Of a stretch of 64,000 bases of DNA, positions 56,311 to 64,000 are shown in pieces. The stretch covers positions 1-64,000 of the forward strand of contig NZ_AUND01000041.1 of assembly GCF_000714535.1 (NCBI RefSeq), written 5' to 3'. The notes below the pieces were generated by a model. The model was not told where the DNA came from and searched no databases. It worked only from the letters and a program-made list of their open reading frames with translations. How positions within the stretch are numbered: the first letter of the stretch is position 1; each line of letters begins with the position of its first letter. The stretch is from Thioclava pacifica DSM 10166. GTDB taxonomy: Bacteria > Pseudomonadota > Alphaproteobacteria > Rhodobacterales > Rhodobacteraceae. The position numbers and the translations under genes were made by a program.

Positions 56311-56318
56311 GGTCTCAC

Positions 56319-57494
56319 ATGCGCGACGCCGTCATCGTCTCCACCGCCCGCACACCGATCGGCAAGGCCTATCGCGGAGCCTTCAACAATCTCGAAGGCC
56401 CCGCGCTGGCGGCGCATGCGGTGCGCGCCGCCGTGGCGCGGGCCGGGCTCGAAGGTGGTGAGATCGAGGAAGTGATCTTCGGCTCGGCGCTCACCCAGGG
56501 TTCCACCGGGATCAATGCCGCGCGCCATATCGCGCTGGCCGCCGGGCTTCCCGACACGGTGGCGGGGGTTACGGTCGATCGGCAATGCGCCTCGGGGCTC
56601 AATGCGATCGCCTCGGCGGCGCATATGGTGATGGCCGAGGGCGTGGAGGTGGCGCTTGCGGGGGGGCTCGACTCGATTTCGCTGGTGCAGAACGAGCATT
56701 GGAACGGCTACCGCTACCGCAGCCCCGTCGTGCCGGAGGCCTATTACATGTCGATGATCGAGACGGCCGAGGTCGTGGCCGAGCGCTACGGCGTGACGCG
56801 TGCGATGCAGGACGCCTATGCGCTGCAAAGCCAGAACCGCACGGCGGCGGCGCAAGAGGCGGGGCGCTACGCGGAGGAGATCGTGCCGGTCGAGGCGGTG
56901 AAGCTCGTGAAGGACAAGGCCACGGGTGAGACGCGCGAGGAAACGGTGCGGCTGGAGCAAGACGAGTGCAATCGCCCCGGCACGACGCTGGACGGGTTGG
57001 AGAGCCTGAAGCCGATTCTCGGCCCCGGGAAATGCGTCACCGCCGGGAATGCCTCGCAGCTCTCCGATGGCGCCTCGGCCTGCGTGATCATGTCGGGAGA
57101 GGAAGCGGCGCGCCGCGGGCTCTCGCCGCTGGGCGCGTTCCGGGGCTTCGCGGTGGCGGGCTGTGCGCCCGACGAGATGGGCATCGGCCCGGTCTTCGCA
57201 ATCCCGCGCCTGCTGGAGCGTGCCGGGCTGAGCATCGACGACATCGACCTGTGGGAAATCAACGAGGCCTTTGCCGCGCAACTTCTCTATTGCCGCGACA
57301 AGCTCGGCATCCCGGATGAAAAACTCAACGTCGATGGCGGCGCGATCTCGATCGGGCACCCCTATGGCATGTCGGGCGCGCGCATGGCGGGGCATGTCCT
57401 GATCGAGGGCAAGCGGCGCGGCGCGCGCTACGGCGTGGTATCGATGTGCATCGGTGGCGGCCAAGGTGCCGCGGGGCTGTTCGAGATTTTCTGA
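56319..57494 (+). CDS. Acetyl-CoA acyltransferase (thiolase)
   Basis: A 391-residue thiolase. The nucleophilic cysteine is Cys90 in [31 protein letters not shown] (His) and the second cysteine in [14 protein letters not shown] complete the active site. It cleaves a 3-oxoacyl-CoA to acetyl-CoA and a shorter acyl-CoA. Length matches the family with the ATG at 56319; the frame is open upstream without thiolase similarity. Last gene of the operon; a hairpin follows. Confidence 0.93.
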   Translation: MRDAVIVSTARTPIGKAYRGAFNNLEGPALAAHAVRAAVARAGLEGGEIEEVIFGSALTQGSTGINAARHIALAAGLPDTVAGVTVDRQCASGLNAIASAAHMVMAEGVEVALAGGLDSISLVQNEHWNGYRYRSPVVPEAYYMSMIETAEVVAERYGVTRAMQDAYALQSQNRTAAAQEAGRYAEEIVPVEAVKLVKDKATGETREETVRLEQDECNRPGTTLDGLESLKPILGPGKCVTAGNASQLSDGASACVIMSGEEAARRGLSPLGAFRGFAVAGCAPDEMGIGPVFAIPRLLERAGLSIDDIDLWEINEAFAAQLLYCRDKLGIPDEKLNVDGGAISIGHPYGMSGARMAGHVLIEGKRRGARYGVVSMCIGGGQGAAGLFEIF

Positions 57495-57499
57495 GCTCA

Positions 57500-57527
57500 G
57501 GCCTGCAGGGCGAAGGCTTTGCAGGCC
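57500..57527 (+). terminator. Hairpin after the thiolase gene
   Basis: GGCCTGCA (57500-57507) pairs with TGCAGGCC (57520-57527) around a 12-nt loop, 5 nt past the operon's last stop codon. No T-run follows, so it is a probable but not certain terminator. I see nothing else in 57528-57780. Confidence 0.5.
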
Positions 57528-57780
57528 ATGGGTTTCATTGCTGGCATCAAAACGCGCGTCGATCCGCCGATCGGTGATGCCTGTAGGCCGTGTCCTCGGG
57601 TTGCGCCGAACGCGTTGATCACCTGAGCAGAAATCCGGCAGCTCGGCCTCGCACTGCACCTCACCTGCACACACCGAGATTTCACGATCCCGCGCGCCTT
57701 TCGGACTTCGCTTGCAATTGCACAGCCTGTGGCGTTTCAAGAAGATGCGGCGGTGCAGAAACATCTTGCGAGTGATGATC

Positions 57781-58926
57781 ATGAGCGATGCCGAAAAAAC
57801 CTACGAGCACAGCGTTCCCTTCTTCTGGCCGATGGCGGCTGCGATGGAGTGGCAGAAGATCGGCCTCGACGCGGTCGAGAAAGGGCTGACCTATCTCGAC
57901 GAGGCCGCGAAGATCACGACCCCGCCCGAGCCGCAATGGGCCACGAAGAACGAGGTGCTCCTTGATCTCGACACGATGCGGCTGCGCGATTTCGGCGGCA
58001 CAGGCGGCGGCATCCCGGTTCTGGTCGATGCGCCCTATGCCGGGCATTCCTCGACCATCGCGGATTACGCGAAAGGCCAGAGCCTGATCGAGACGCTGCT
58101 GGCTGCCGGGCTGGGGCGCGTTTTGTGCACTGACTGGAAAAGCGCGACGCCCGAGATGCGCGATTTCGACATCGACAAATATCTCGCCGAGATCAATGTC
58201 GCGGTCGATGATCTCGGCGGGCGGGTGATGCTGGTGGGGCTGTGTCAGGGGGGCTGGATGTCGGCGATGTATGCCGCGCGCTTCCCCGAGAAAGTCGCGG
58301 GGCTCGTGCTGGCGGGCTCGCCCATCGACACCGATGCCGGGCACGGACCGATCCGCAAGCTCGCCCATCAGATGCCGCTTTCGGCCTATCGGGAGATGGT
58401 CGAGGCTGGCGAGGGCCGGATGCCGGGGCGCTTCATGCTCACCGGCTGGAAGAACATGCATGCCGATCAGCAGTATTTCGGCAAGTTCGTCGATCTCTAC
58501 GAGCATATCGACGACCGCAATTTCATGAAGCGCACCGAGCGGTTCGAGAGCTGGTATGAAAACCCGATCGACCTGCCGGGACGCTATTACCTGCAGGCGA
58601 TCGAGCTGCTGTTCAAACGAAACCTGTTTGCCAAGGGTAAGTTCGTGGGCCTCGGGCAAAAGCTCGATCTGGGTGCGATCACCTGCCCCGCCTTCCTGCT
58701 CGCGGGCAAGGCGGATGACATCACGACGCGCGAACAGGTCTTCGCCGCCGAGACGCTGCTGGGCACGCCGCGCGGCGAGATCACCTCGCGCCTGGTCGAG
58801 GGCGGCCATATCGGCCTCTTCATGGGCAGCCACACCCTTTCGACAGTCTGGCCGGAAATCGGCCAGTGGCTCGGGGCGCTCGGGGCCAAATCCGGAGACA
58901 CGAAAAATGGATCAGACCGTCACTGA
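57781..58926 (+). CDS. PhaC-like alpha/beta hydrolase
   Basis: A 381-residue protein with the polyhydroxyalkanoate synthase-type elbow GLCQGG (Cys155 as nucleophile in place of Ser), followed by MSAMYAARFPEKVAGLVLAGSPID. Late residues CPAFLLAGKADDITT and EGGHIGLFMG supply the Asp and His of the triad. It is shorter than true PhaC, so it may be a hydrolase or depolymerase rather than a synthase. ATG at 57781 (MSDAEKTY) is likely; 57775 is possible. Its 3' end overlaps the proton-ATPase gene by 20 nt. Confidence 0.8.
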   Translation: MSDAEKTYEHSVPFFWPMAAAMEWQKIGLDAVEKGLTYLDEAAKITTPPEPQWATKNEVLLDLDTMRLRDFGGTGGGIPVLVDAPYAGHSSTIADYAKGQSLIETLLAAGLGRVLCTDWKSATPEMRDFDIDKYLAEINVAVDDLGGRVMLVGLCQGGWMSAMYAARFPEKVAGLVLAGSPIDTDAGHGPIRKLAHQMPLSAYREMVEAGEGRMPGRFMLTGWKNMHADQQYFGKFVDLYEHIDDRNFMKRTERFESWYENPIDLPGRYYLQAIELLFKRNLFAKGKFVGLGQKLDLGAITCPAFLLAGKADDITTREQVFAAETLLGTPRGEITSRLVEGGHIGLFMGSHTLSTVWPEIGQWLGALGAKSGDTKNGSDRH

Positions 58927-61330
58927 GCCGCAAACCCGCAACAACGTGCCGACAACGGACCGCAAGACAGGTCTGAGCGCGGCGGAAGCGGCCCAGCGGC
59001 TCGAGCGATACGGTCCCAACGCGCTCCAGAGCGACGAGAAAACCCTGCTGCAACGGATCGCGGGCTATTTCTGGGGGCCGATCCCTTGGCTGATCGAGCT
59101 TGCCGCGCTTCTGTCCCTCGTGCTGCGCGACTGGTCCGATTTCGGCGTGATCTTCGTGATGTTGCTGATCAACGCCGCGGTCGGCTTCAAGGAAGAGAGC
59201 AAGGCGAGTTCGGCCATCGCGGCGCTCAAGGCGCAGCTCGCGCCCAATGCCCGCGTGAAACGGGACGGGCAATGGCAGGAAATCGCGGCGCGCGATCTTG
59301 TCCCCGGCGATATCGTCCGCCTCTCCATCGGCCAGATCATCCCGGCCGATCTGACGCTCTTCGACGGACAATATCTTTCCGTGGACGAGGCCGCGCTGAC
59401 GGGCGAGTCGCTCCCCGTCGACAAGGCCGTTGGCGACAGCGCCTATTCCGGCTCGGTCGTGAAGCTGGGCGAGATGACCGGCGAAGTTACCGCGACCGGA
59501 ATGGACACCTATTTCGGGCATACCGCGTCGCTGGTTCAGACCACGACCGGCAAGTCGCATTTCCAGAAAGCCGTGATGCAGATCGGCAATTTCCTGATCG
59601 CGGCGGCGCTGGTTCTGGTGGCGATGATCGTGATCGTCTCCTTCCAGCGGCACAATCCGCCGCTCGAGGTGATCCAGTTCGCGCTGATCCTGACGGTGGC
59701 GGCGATCCCGGTGGCCTTGCCGACGGTTCTCTCGGTCACGATGGCGGTGGGCGCGGAACGTCTGGCGCGGATGAAGGCGATCGTCTCGCGGCTCGTGTCG
59801 ATTGAGGAACTGGCCGGGGTGGATGTGCTCTGCTCCGACAAGACCGGAACGCTGACGCTCAACGAGCTGACGGTCGAGGATCCGCGCCCGGCCGAAGGCA
59901 TCGCGGTCGAGGATTTGCTGCGTGCTGCTGCGCTCGCCTGTGACCGCGATGCCCCCGACGCGATCGATACGGCGGTGCTCGCGGTCGCGGACGAGGTCGC
60001 ATTGGCAGATGCCGAAACGCTCAGCTTCACCCCGTTCGATCCGATCAGCAAACGGAGCGCGGCAGAGGTTCAGGTCGGCACCGAGCACTGGCAGGTCTCC
60101 AAAGGCGCGCCGCAGGTCATCGTGGAACTTTGCGCCGTGGCCGGACCGGTCCGCGAAGCCATTGATAGCCAGGTCGAGGAACTGGCGCAGCAGGGCTATC
60201 GCGCACTGGCAGCAGCGAGACAGGTTGCTGGCAAGTCGTGGGAGTTTCTTGGCCTGCTGCCAATCATCGACCCGCCGCGCCCCGATGCGGCCAGCACCAT
60301 CGCAGAGGCGCGTCAAATGGGGATCGACGTGAAGATCATCACCGGCGACCACGAGGCGATCGCGCGCCAGATCGCCGGCAAGCTCGATCTCGGCCAAAAG
60401 ATCTATCCCGCGGGCGAATTGCTCGACGGGGACCCGGCGACCGTGGAGGCCAATGTTCGCGCCGCTGACGGCTTCGCGCGTGTTCTGCCCGAACACAAGT
60501 TCCGCATCGTCGAGGTGCTTCAGGCCGGACATTCCATCGTCGCGATGACCGGGGACGGGGTGAACGACGCCCCTGCCCTGCGCAAGGCCGATGCAGGCAT
60601 TGCCGTGAGCGGCGCGACAGATGCCGCCCGCGCCGCCGCCGATCTCGTCCTCACCGACAAGGGACTGTCGATCATCACCACGGCCATCGAGGAGTCGCGT
60701 CGGATCTTCGCCCGGATGACGAGCTACGCCACCTTCCGCGTGGCCGAGACGATCCGGGTCCTGCTGTTCATGACGCTCACCATTCTCGTCTTCGATTTCT
60801 ACCCGGTGACCGCGATCATGATCGTGCTGCTGGCGGTGCTCAACGATTTCCCGATCATGATGATCGCCTATGATAACGTCTCTGTCTCACAGCGCCCGGT
60901 GCGATGGGATATGCGCCGCGTGCTGACCGTTGCGGCCGCCCTCGGCGTGACCGGAGTGATCGAGACGTTTTTGCTGTTCTGGTTCGTCGATGCCCATCTC
61001 GGCCTGCCCCGCGAGGAGATCCAGACGATCATCTTCCTCAAGCTTCTCGTCTCGGGGCATATGACGCTGTTCGTCACACGCCATCAAAGCTGGTTCTGGC
61101 GCAGGCCCTTCCCGGCATTGCGGCTCTTTGCGACCACCGAGGCGACACAGCTCCTGGGCACGCTGATCGCGGTCTATGGGCTTTTCGTGACGCCCATCGG
61201 CTGGGGGCCCGCGCTGCTGGTCTGGCTCTATTGTCTCGCATGGCTGCCGCTTGAAGGGGCGATGGCGATCCTGGTGCGCGCGGTCTACGATCGCAAGGTA
61301 TCGCCCCGGGGAGCCGGCTTGGTGCATTGA
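58907..61330 (+). CDS. Plasma-membrane H+-ATPase-type P-type ATPase (P3A)
   Basis: An 807-residue P-type ATPase. The phosphorylated Asp311 is in SDKTGTLTLNEL; GESLPVDKA marks the actuator domain, AAIPVALPTVLSVTMAVGA the M4 segment of proton pumps (PVALP) and MTGDGVNDAPALRKADAGIAVSGATDAARAAAD the hinge. It should pump protons out at the cost of ATP. GGAG precedes the ATG at 58907, inside the end of the PhaC-like gene, so the two are coupled. Confidence 0.92.
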   Translation: MDQTVTEPQTRNNVPTTDRKTGLSAAEAAQRLERYGPNALQSDEKTLLQRIAGYFWGPIPWLIELAALLSLVLRDWSDFGVIFVMLLINAAVGFKEESKASSAIAALKAQLAPNARVKRDGQWQEIAARDLVPGDIVRLSIGQIIPADLTLFDGQYLSVDEAALTGESLPVDKAVGDSAYSGSVVKLGEMTGEVTATGMDTYFGHTASLVQTTTGKSHFQKAVMQIGNFLIAAALVLVAMIVIVSFQRHNPPLEVIQFALILTVAAIPVALPTVLSVTMAVGAERLARMKAIVSRLVSIEELAGVDVLCSDKTGTLTLNELTVEDPRPAEGIAVEDLLRAAALACDRDAPDAIDTAVLAVADEVALADAETLSFTPFDPISKRSAAEVQVGTEHWQVSKGAPQVIVELCAVAGPVREAIDSQVEELAQQGYRALAAARQVAGKSWEFLGLLPIIDPPRPDAASTIAEARQMGIDVKIITGDHEAIARQIAGKLDLGQKIYPAGELLDGDPATVEANVRAADGFARVLPEHKFRIVEVLQAGHSIVAMTGDGVNDAPALRKADAGIAVSGATDAARAAADLVLTDKGLSIITTAIEESRRIFARMTSYATFRVAETIRVLLFMTLTILVFDFYPVTAIMIVLLAVLNDFPIMMIAYDNVSVSQRPVRWDMRRVLTVAAALGVTGVIETFLLFWFVDAHLGLPREEIQTIIFLKLLVSGHMTLFVTRHQSWFWRRPFPALRLFATTEATQLLGTLIAVYGLFVTPIGWGPALLVWLYCLAWLPLEGAMAILVRAVYDRKVSPRGAGLVH

Positions 61331-61366
61331 TTTCTTGCGCCCCATGAAACGTGGTAAAAGCGGATC

Positions 61367-61462
61367 ATGGAGGTCTGTCAGATACAGCGGCATGCTCTTC
61401 GACGCGACATCGAAGCACTCGAGCCCGTTTACCGCGAGTTGGCACGAGAAGGGTCAAAGTGA
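61367..61462 (+). CDS. Possible 31-residue leader ORF
   Basis: ATG at 61367 opens a 31-codon frame (MEVCQIQRHALRRDIEALEP followed by VYRELAREGSK) whose stop overlaps the GTG start of the next gene as GTGA. It would form a charged amphipathic helix. The tight overlap suggests translational coupling, but the ribosome site is weak and codon use is not strongly typical. Confidence 0.4.
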   Translation: MEVCQIQRHALRRDIEALEPVYRELAREGSK

Positions 61463-62262
61463 CGACCAAACCCATCGTGTATCACATCCCGGCGTGCCCG
61501 TTCTCGCAGCGGCTGGAAATCCTCTTGAGCCTTCGGGACCAGTTGGAGGCGGTGGAGTTTCGGGCGGTCGACATCACGCGCCCGCGCGACCCCGAGCTGC
61601 TGGCAAAGTCCCGCGGGACGACTGCTTTGCCGATGCTCGAATTGCCGGACGGCCGGATCCTCAAGGAAAGCCTGATCATACTCGACTATCTAGACGAGGT
61701 TTTGCCGGGACCGACGCTTCGGCGCCGTGATCCGCTTGAGCACGCGATCGAACGCCTGCTGACGGCAAAGGAAGGCCCGTTTGTCAGCGCGGGCTACGAG
61801 ATGGTCCTGAACCAAGACAGGGCGCGCAAGCCTGACTTCCTCAAGCGCCTTCTGAACGCCTATCGCGCCATCGACGACTTTCTCGACGAACACAATCCGG
61901 ACGGGACCTACCTTTTCGATGAGTTCGGTTACGCCGAATGCGTCTTCACGCCGATTTTCATGCGCTTCTGGTTTCTCGATTATTACGAGGGCTTCGAGCT
62001 TCCAAAGGATGATGGCTTCGATCGTGTCGCCCGCTGGAAGGAGGCCTGCCTCGCCCACCGCGCCGCGCAGCAGGTCAGCAAGGAGCAGATCGTGAAACTC
62101 TATTATGATTACGCCTTTGGGGCCGGTAATGGCGCGCTTCTACCGGGGCGTTCCCTCTCAAGCTTCGTTTTCGAACCCGATTGGTCGTCGCGCCCTTGGC
62201 CCCCATCGACGAAGTACGGGCGCGCCGCGACAGATGAAGCTCTTGGTTTAACATCGCCATAA
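61459..62262 (+). CDS. Glutathione S-transferase-like protein
   Basis: A 267-residue protein with an N-terminal thioredoxin-fold GST domain: YHIPACPFSQRLEILLSL holds a CPFS site (possible catalytic Cys11) and ALPMLELPDGRILKESLIILDYLDE is the glutathione-binding strand/helix. The C-terminal half is helical, with a divergent tail of about 40 residues. GTG at 61459 is the only start near the family N-terminus, with AAGGG upstream. Specific role unknown. Confidence 0.8.
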   Translation: MTTKPIVYHIPACPFSQRLEILLSLRDQLEAVEFRAVDITRPRDPELLAKSRGTTALPMLELPDGRILKESLIILDYLDEVLPGPTLRRRDPLEHAIERLLTAKEGPFVSAGYEMVLNQDRARKPDFLKRLLNAYRAIDDFLDEHNPDGTYLFDEFGYAECVFTPIFMRFWFLDYYEGFELPKDDGFDRVARWKEACLAHRAAQQVSKEQIVKLYYDYAFGAGNGALLPGRSLSSFVFEPDWSSRPWPPSTKYGRAATDEALGLTSP

Positions 62263-62506
62263 GGCATCTGGTCCCGGCGTTCGGCTTTACCGGTTGTCGC
62301 GCGAAACCAAGTATTGACCGAGCGTCGTCAGAGCGGCGCTTTCCCCGAGCGGCCATATGTGCGGCGTTCGATCTGGATGCGGTCCGGGCGTGACGAGGCT
62401 CAGGAACGCTAACACTTACCCTTCGTCGTGATGCGCTGAGTTCACCCTCCCCCGGCACGATCCAGATCAAGCAAGATTGGTCGCGGGATTACTTGAGGTG
62501 GGAAAA

Positions 62507-62529
62507 GGCCGCCGTTTGTGCCGGCGGCC
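62507..62529 (-). terminator. Intrinsic terminator of the tail-collar genes
   Basis: GGCCGCCG (62507-62514) pairs with CGGCGGCC (62522-62529) around a 7-nt loop; on the minus strand the stem is followed by TTTTCC. It lies 21 nt past the stop of the last minus-strand tail-collar gene. Confidence 0.8.
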
Positions 62530-62550
62530 AATCGACGACAGCCGCGACGC

Positions 62551-63093
62551 TTAGTCGAAGCTCGGGTAGACCCCCTGCACGCAGATGCAATAGACCAGCG
62601 ACAAATTCGGCTGATCGTTCTCATGCGGAGCACCGCTCCCCGATGGCATGACCGCACCGGGCGCGAATGTTGTCGGGTTCTGGATCGGCGTGTCGGTATA
62701 GCCATTCGCCCCCGTCGAGATCCATGTGTCGCCCGCAGCCGGGACAGCGGTCGCGTTCGTGCCCTCGGGATAGACCGAAAGCGCATGCGAGTGCGGCGGC
62801 AGATCCGCTTCGGTCAGCGAAACGGCATCGGTGCCGACACGCTGACCCATCGCCCGCGGAGTAAGCCCCGGCCCCGCGCCCTGCCCCGCGACGACACTGG
62901 ACGACATGCCGCTGGCGCCATTGAGATTGGGCAATCCAAAAGTGGTACGCCCGTCCCCGCCATAGGTCGTCCCGATCAACGAGAAGACGGCCGTGTATTG
63001 CGAAACCGGCACGAGGCGGCCGTCGCAAGGCAGCCAGCCCTGGGGAATGAAGCTGTAGGGAAATGGCATGACCGTGCAAAGAATGGGGTCCAT
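62551..63093 (-). CDS. Tail-collar domain protein (microcystin-dependent-protein-like), copy 3
   Basis: A 180-residue protein with a phage tail-collar domain: FIPQGWLPCDGRLVPVSQYTAVFSLIG, TYGGDGRTTFGLPNLNG, then LPPHSHAL. Such proteins resemble the foot of short tail fibres and also occur as chromosomal tandem sets without a phage. The middle region (residues 100-165) differs from its neighbours, as for a variable tip. Third in a tandem of three on the minus strand, followed by a terminator. Confidence 0.88.
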   Translation of the reverse strand: MDPILCTVMPFPYSFIPQGWLPCDGRLVPVSQYTAVFSLIGTTYGGDGRTTFGLPNLNGASGMSSSVVAGQGAGPGLTPRAMGQRVGTDAVSLTEADLPPHSHALSVYPEGTNATAVPAAGDTWISTGANGYTDTPIQNPTTFAPGAVMPSGSGAPHENDQPNLSLVYCICVQGVYPSFD

Positions 63094-63123
63094 ATCCTGT
63101 CCTTTCCGAAAAGACCGGGGCGC

Positions 63124-63663
63124 TCAGGAGCGCGGCGGGAAAATACCGTCATAGGCGATGCAATAGTTCATCACCGTCGTCGGCATCATGTTCTGGTGCG
63201 GGTGCGCTGAGCCACTCAAGCCGATCGAAGCGGGGTTCAGCGTCACGGGCGTACCGCCGGGCTGAGCCGAATAGCGCGTGACGTCGCTTCCGCCCGCGGT
63301 GGCGAACTCGACATCCGGGCCGGGAACGGCCGTGGCGTTGGCGGCCGGGTTCTGGCTCGCCGCTTGAATCGCGTGCGAATGCGAGGGCATCTCGGCATCC
63401 GTAAGCGCGACGGCCTCCATCCCGACCTTGTCGCCCAGCTTGTAGACCGAGAGCCCCGGTCCTTGCCCCATTCCGAGCGGGATACGCCCGCGCAGGTCCG
63501 GCACCGCGAAGGTCGTGGTGCCATCCCCGCCGTAAAACGTCCCGATGAGCGCAAACAGCATCTGATACTGGTTGATCGCCAATAATTGCCCCTGACAGCT
63601 GATCCATCCCTGCGGCGTCCGCGGGAAGGCAAACAGCATGATCTGTCCGATGAAGGGTTCCAT
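63124..63663 (-). CDS. Tail-collar domain protein, copy 2
   Basis: A 179-residue paralogue: MEPFIGQIMLFAFPRTPQGW, CQGQLLAINQYQMLFALIGTFYGGDG and TFAVPDLRGRIPLGMG make up the collar domain, and EMPSHSHAIQ the conserved HSH motif; the C-terminus ends HPHQNMMPTTVMNYCIAYDGIFPPRS. The spacer to copy 3 is 30 nt, so both are one transcript. Confidence 0.9.
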   Translation of the reverse strand: MEPFIGQIMLFAFPRTPQGWISCQGQLLAINQYQMLFALIGTFYGGDGTTTFAVPDLRGRIPLGMGQGPGLSVYKLGDKVGMEAVALTDAEMPSHSHAIQAASQNPAANATAVPGPDVEFATAGGSDVTRYSAQPGGTPVTLNPASIGLSGSAHPHQNMMPTTVMNYCIAYDGIFPPRS

Positions 63664-63699
63664 GTTTTTTCCTCTCCGTTCAGGCTGATCCGTCGCGCC

Positions 63700-64000
63700 T
63701 TACGAGCGCTGCGGGAAGATGCCCTGGAGGGCGATGATGTAATTGACGCAGAGGGACGGCTGCATATTGGGATGCGCGTTGCCGCCGCCTGTGTGACCGA
63801 TATTCGTCTGCGCCAGAGCGACCGGCGCCTCGACACTTCCATAGAGGGTCCCGGCCGGAATGTTGCCCGAGGCGATCACCTTATTGTCCGGCGCAATCGG
63901 CGCGCGCCCCGCGATCGCCAGTTGAGAGGCTACAAAGGGATGACTATGGCTGGGCATCGTGGTTTCGGTGAGCGTCACCGTCTCGCTACCCGCTTGTTGT
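63700..64000 (-). CDS. Tail-collar domain protein, copy 1 (5' end beyond window)
   Basis: The minus-strand frame runs open to the window edge; the visible 99 residues begin QQAGSETVTLTETTMPSHSH, the middle of a tail-collar protein, and end HPNMQPSLCVNYIIALQGIFPQRS. The N-terminal collar part lies outside. First of the tandem three; 36 nt separate it from copy 2. Confidence 0.88.
   Translation of the reverse strand, partial: QQAGSETVTLTETTMPSHSHPFVASQLAIAGRAPIAPDNKVIASGNIPAGTLYGSVEAPVALAQTNIGHTGGGNAHPNMQPSLCVNYIIALQGIFPQRS

Noticed and set aside
57528-57780. FNR-like half-sites (TTGAT, ATCAA) upstream of the PhaC-like gene
   Set aside because: The half-sites do not occur at the required 4-nt spacing, so no full FNR box is supported there.
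62551-64000. Diversity-generating retroelement targeting the tail-collar genes
   Set aside because: No reverse transcriptase or template repeat is visible in the window; variation among copies alone is not enough.

Overview
The window is GC-rich, densely coded alphaproteobacterial DNA that reads as a chromosomal segment of a Rhodobacterales (Rhodobacteraceae) species. The reasons are the codon use, Rhodobacterales-type conserved small proteins (a DUF6280-like gene at 15.7 kb), inverted copies of a GGGGCGCTGCCCC / CCCCGGGATATT intergenic repeat near 4.3-4.6 kb, and a protein methyltransferase / TolC / PopZ-like gene run in the same neighbourhood as valS. The genus cannot be fixed from sequence alone. 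No rRNA or CRISPR array is present; one tRNA (Cys, GCA) lies at 19.8 kb.

Layout. 0-0.75 kb: AT-richer end of an unrecognised gene. 0.75-16 kb: housekeeping and general metabolism (PaaI-type thioesterase, DUF2235 hydrolase, PLP decarboxylase with a divergent Lrp/AsnC regulator, valS, MFS exporter, HisC-like and class V aminotransferases, MsbA-type ABC exporter, YgfZ). 16-19.6 kb: a minus-strand run of protein-L-isoaspartate methyltransferase, TolC-family protein and a long acidic PopZ-like protein. 19.8-21.8 kb: tRNA-Cys and an EamA transporter in otherwise poorly coding DNA. 21.8-26.6 kb: AcoR-like regulator, NTF2-FAD monooxygenase and butanediol-type dehydrogenase, with a 16-bp palindrome between regulator and monooxygenase. 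26.6-30.2 kb: an integrase relic, a quinone/catechol redox operon (NADP oxidoreductase, DoxX, DODA-type dioxygenase, glutathionyl-hydroquinone reductase) and a decayed divergent LysR gene.

30.2-41.7 kb looks like a low-oxygen or dormancy survival block. A four-gene operon (acyl-CoA synthetase, fused E1, E2, acyl carrier protein) lies behind an FNR-like site with class II spacing. Next to it are a CtpF-like P-type ATPase, a stress-type membrane protein and an 887-residue fusion of phosphoribosyltransferase, dienelactone-hydrolase and erythromycin-esterase domains. 57.8-61.3 kb holds a PhaC-like hydrolase overlapping a proton-pump P-type ATPase, which may belong to the same physiology.

41.9-48.1 kb carries a GMC dehydrogenase with its Tat-exported small subunit, a glyoxalase, a ribbon-helix-helix protein, a deacetylase and an AraC / aldo-keto reductase pair. 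48.2-57.5 kb is a LysR-controlled catabolic operon: amino-acid ABC transporter, class III aminotransferase, CoA-transferase A and B, M20 deacylase and thiolase. Read as a pathway, it would import an (N-acylated) beta-amino acid, deacylate and transaminate it to a 3-oxoacid, activate that with CoA and cleave it to acetyl-CoA. The right edge (62.5-64 kb) has three tandem tail-collar proteins, the last cut by the window end.
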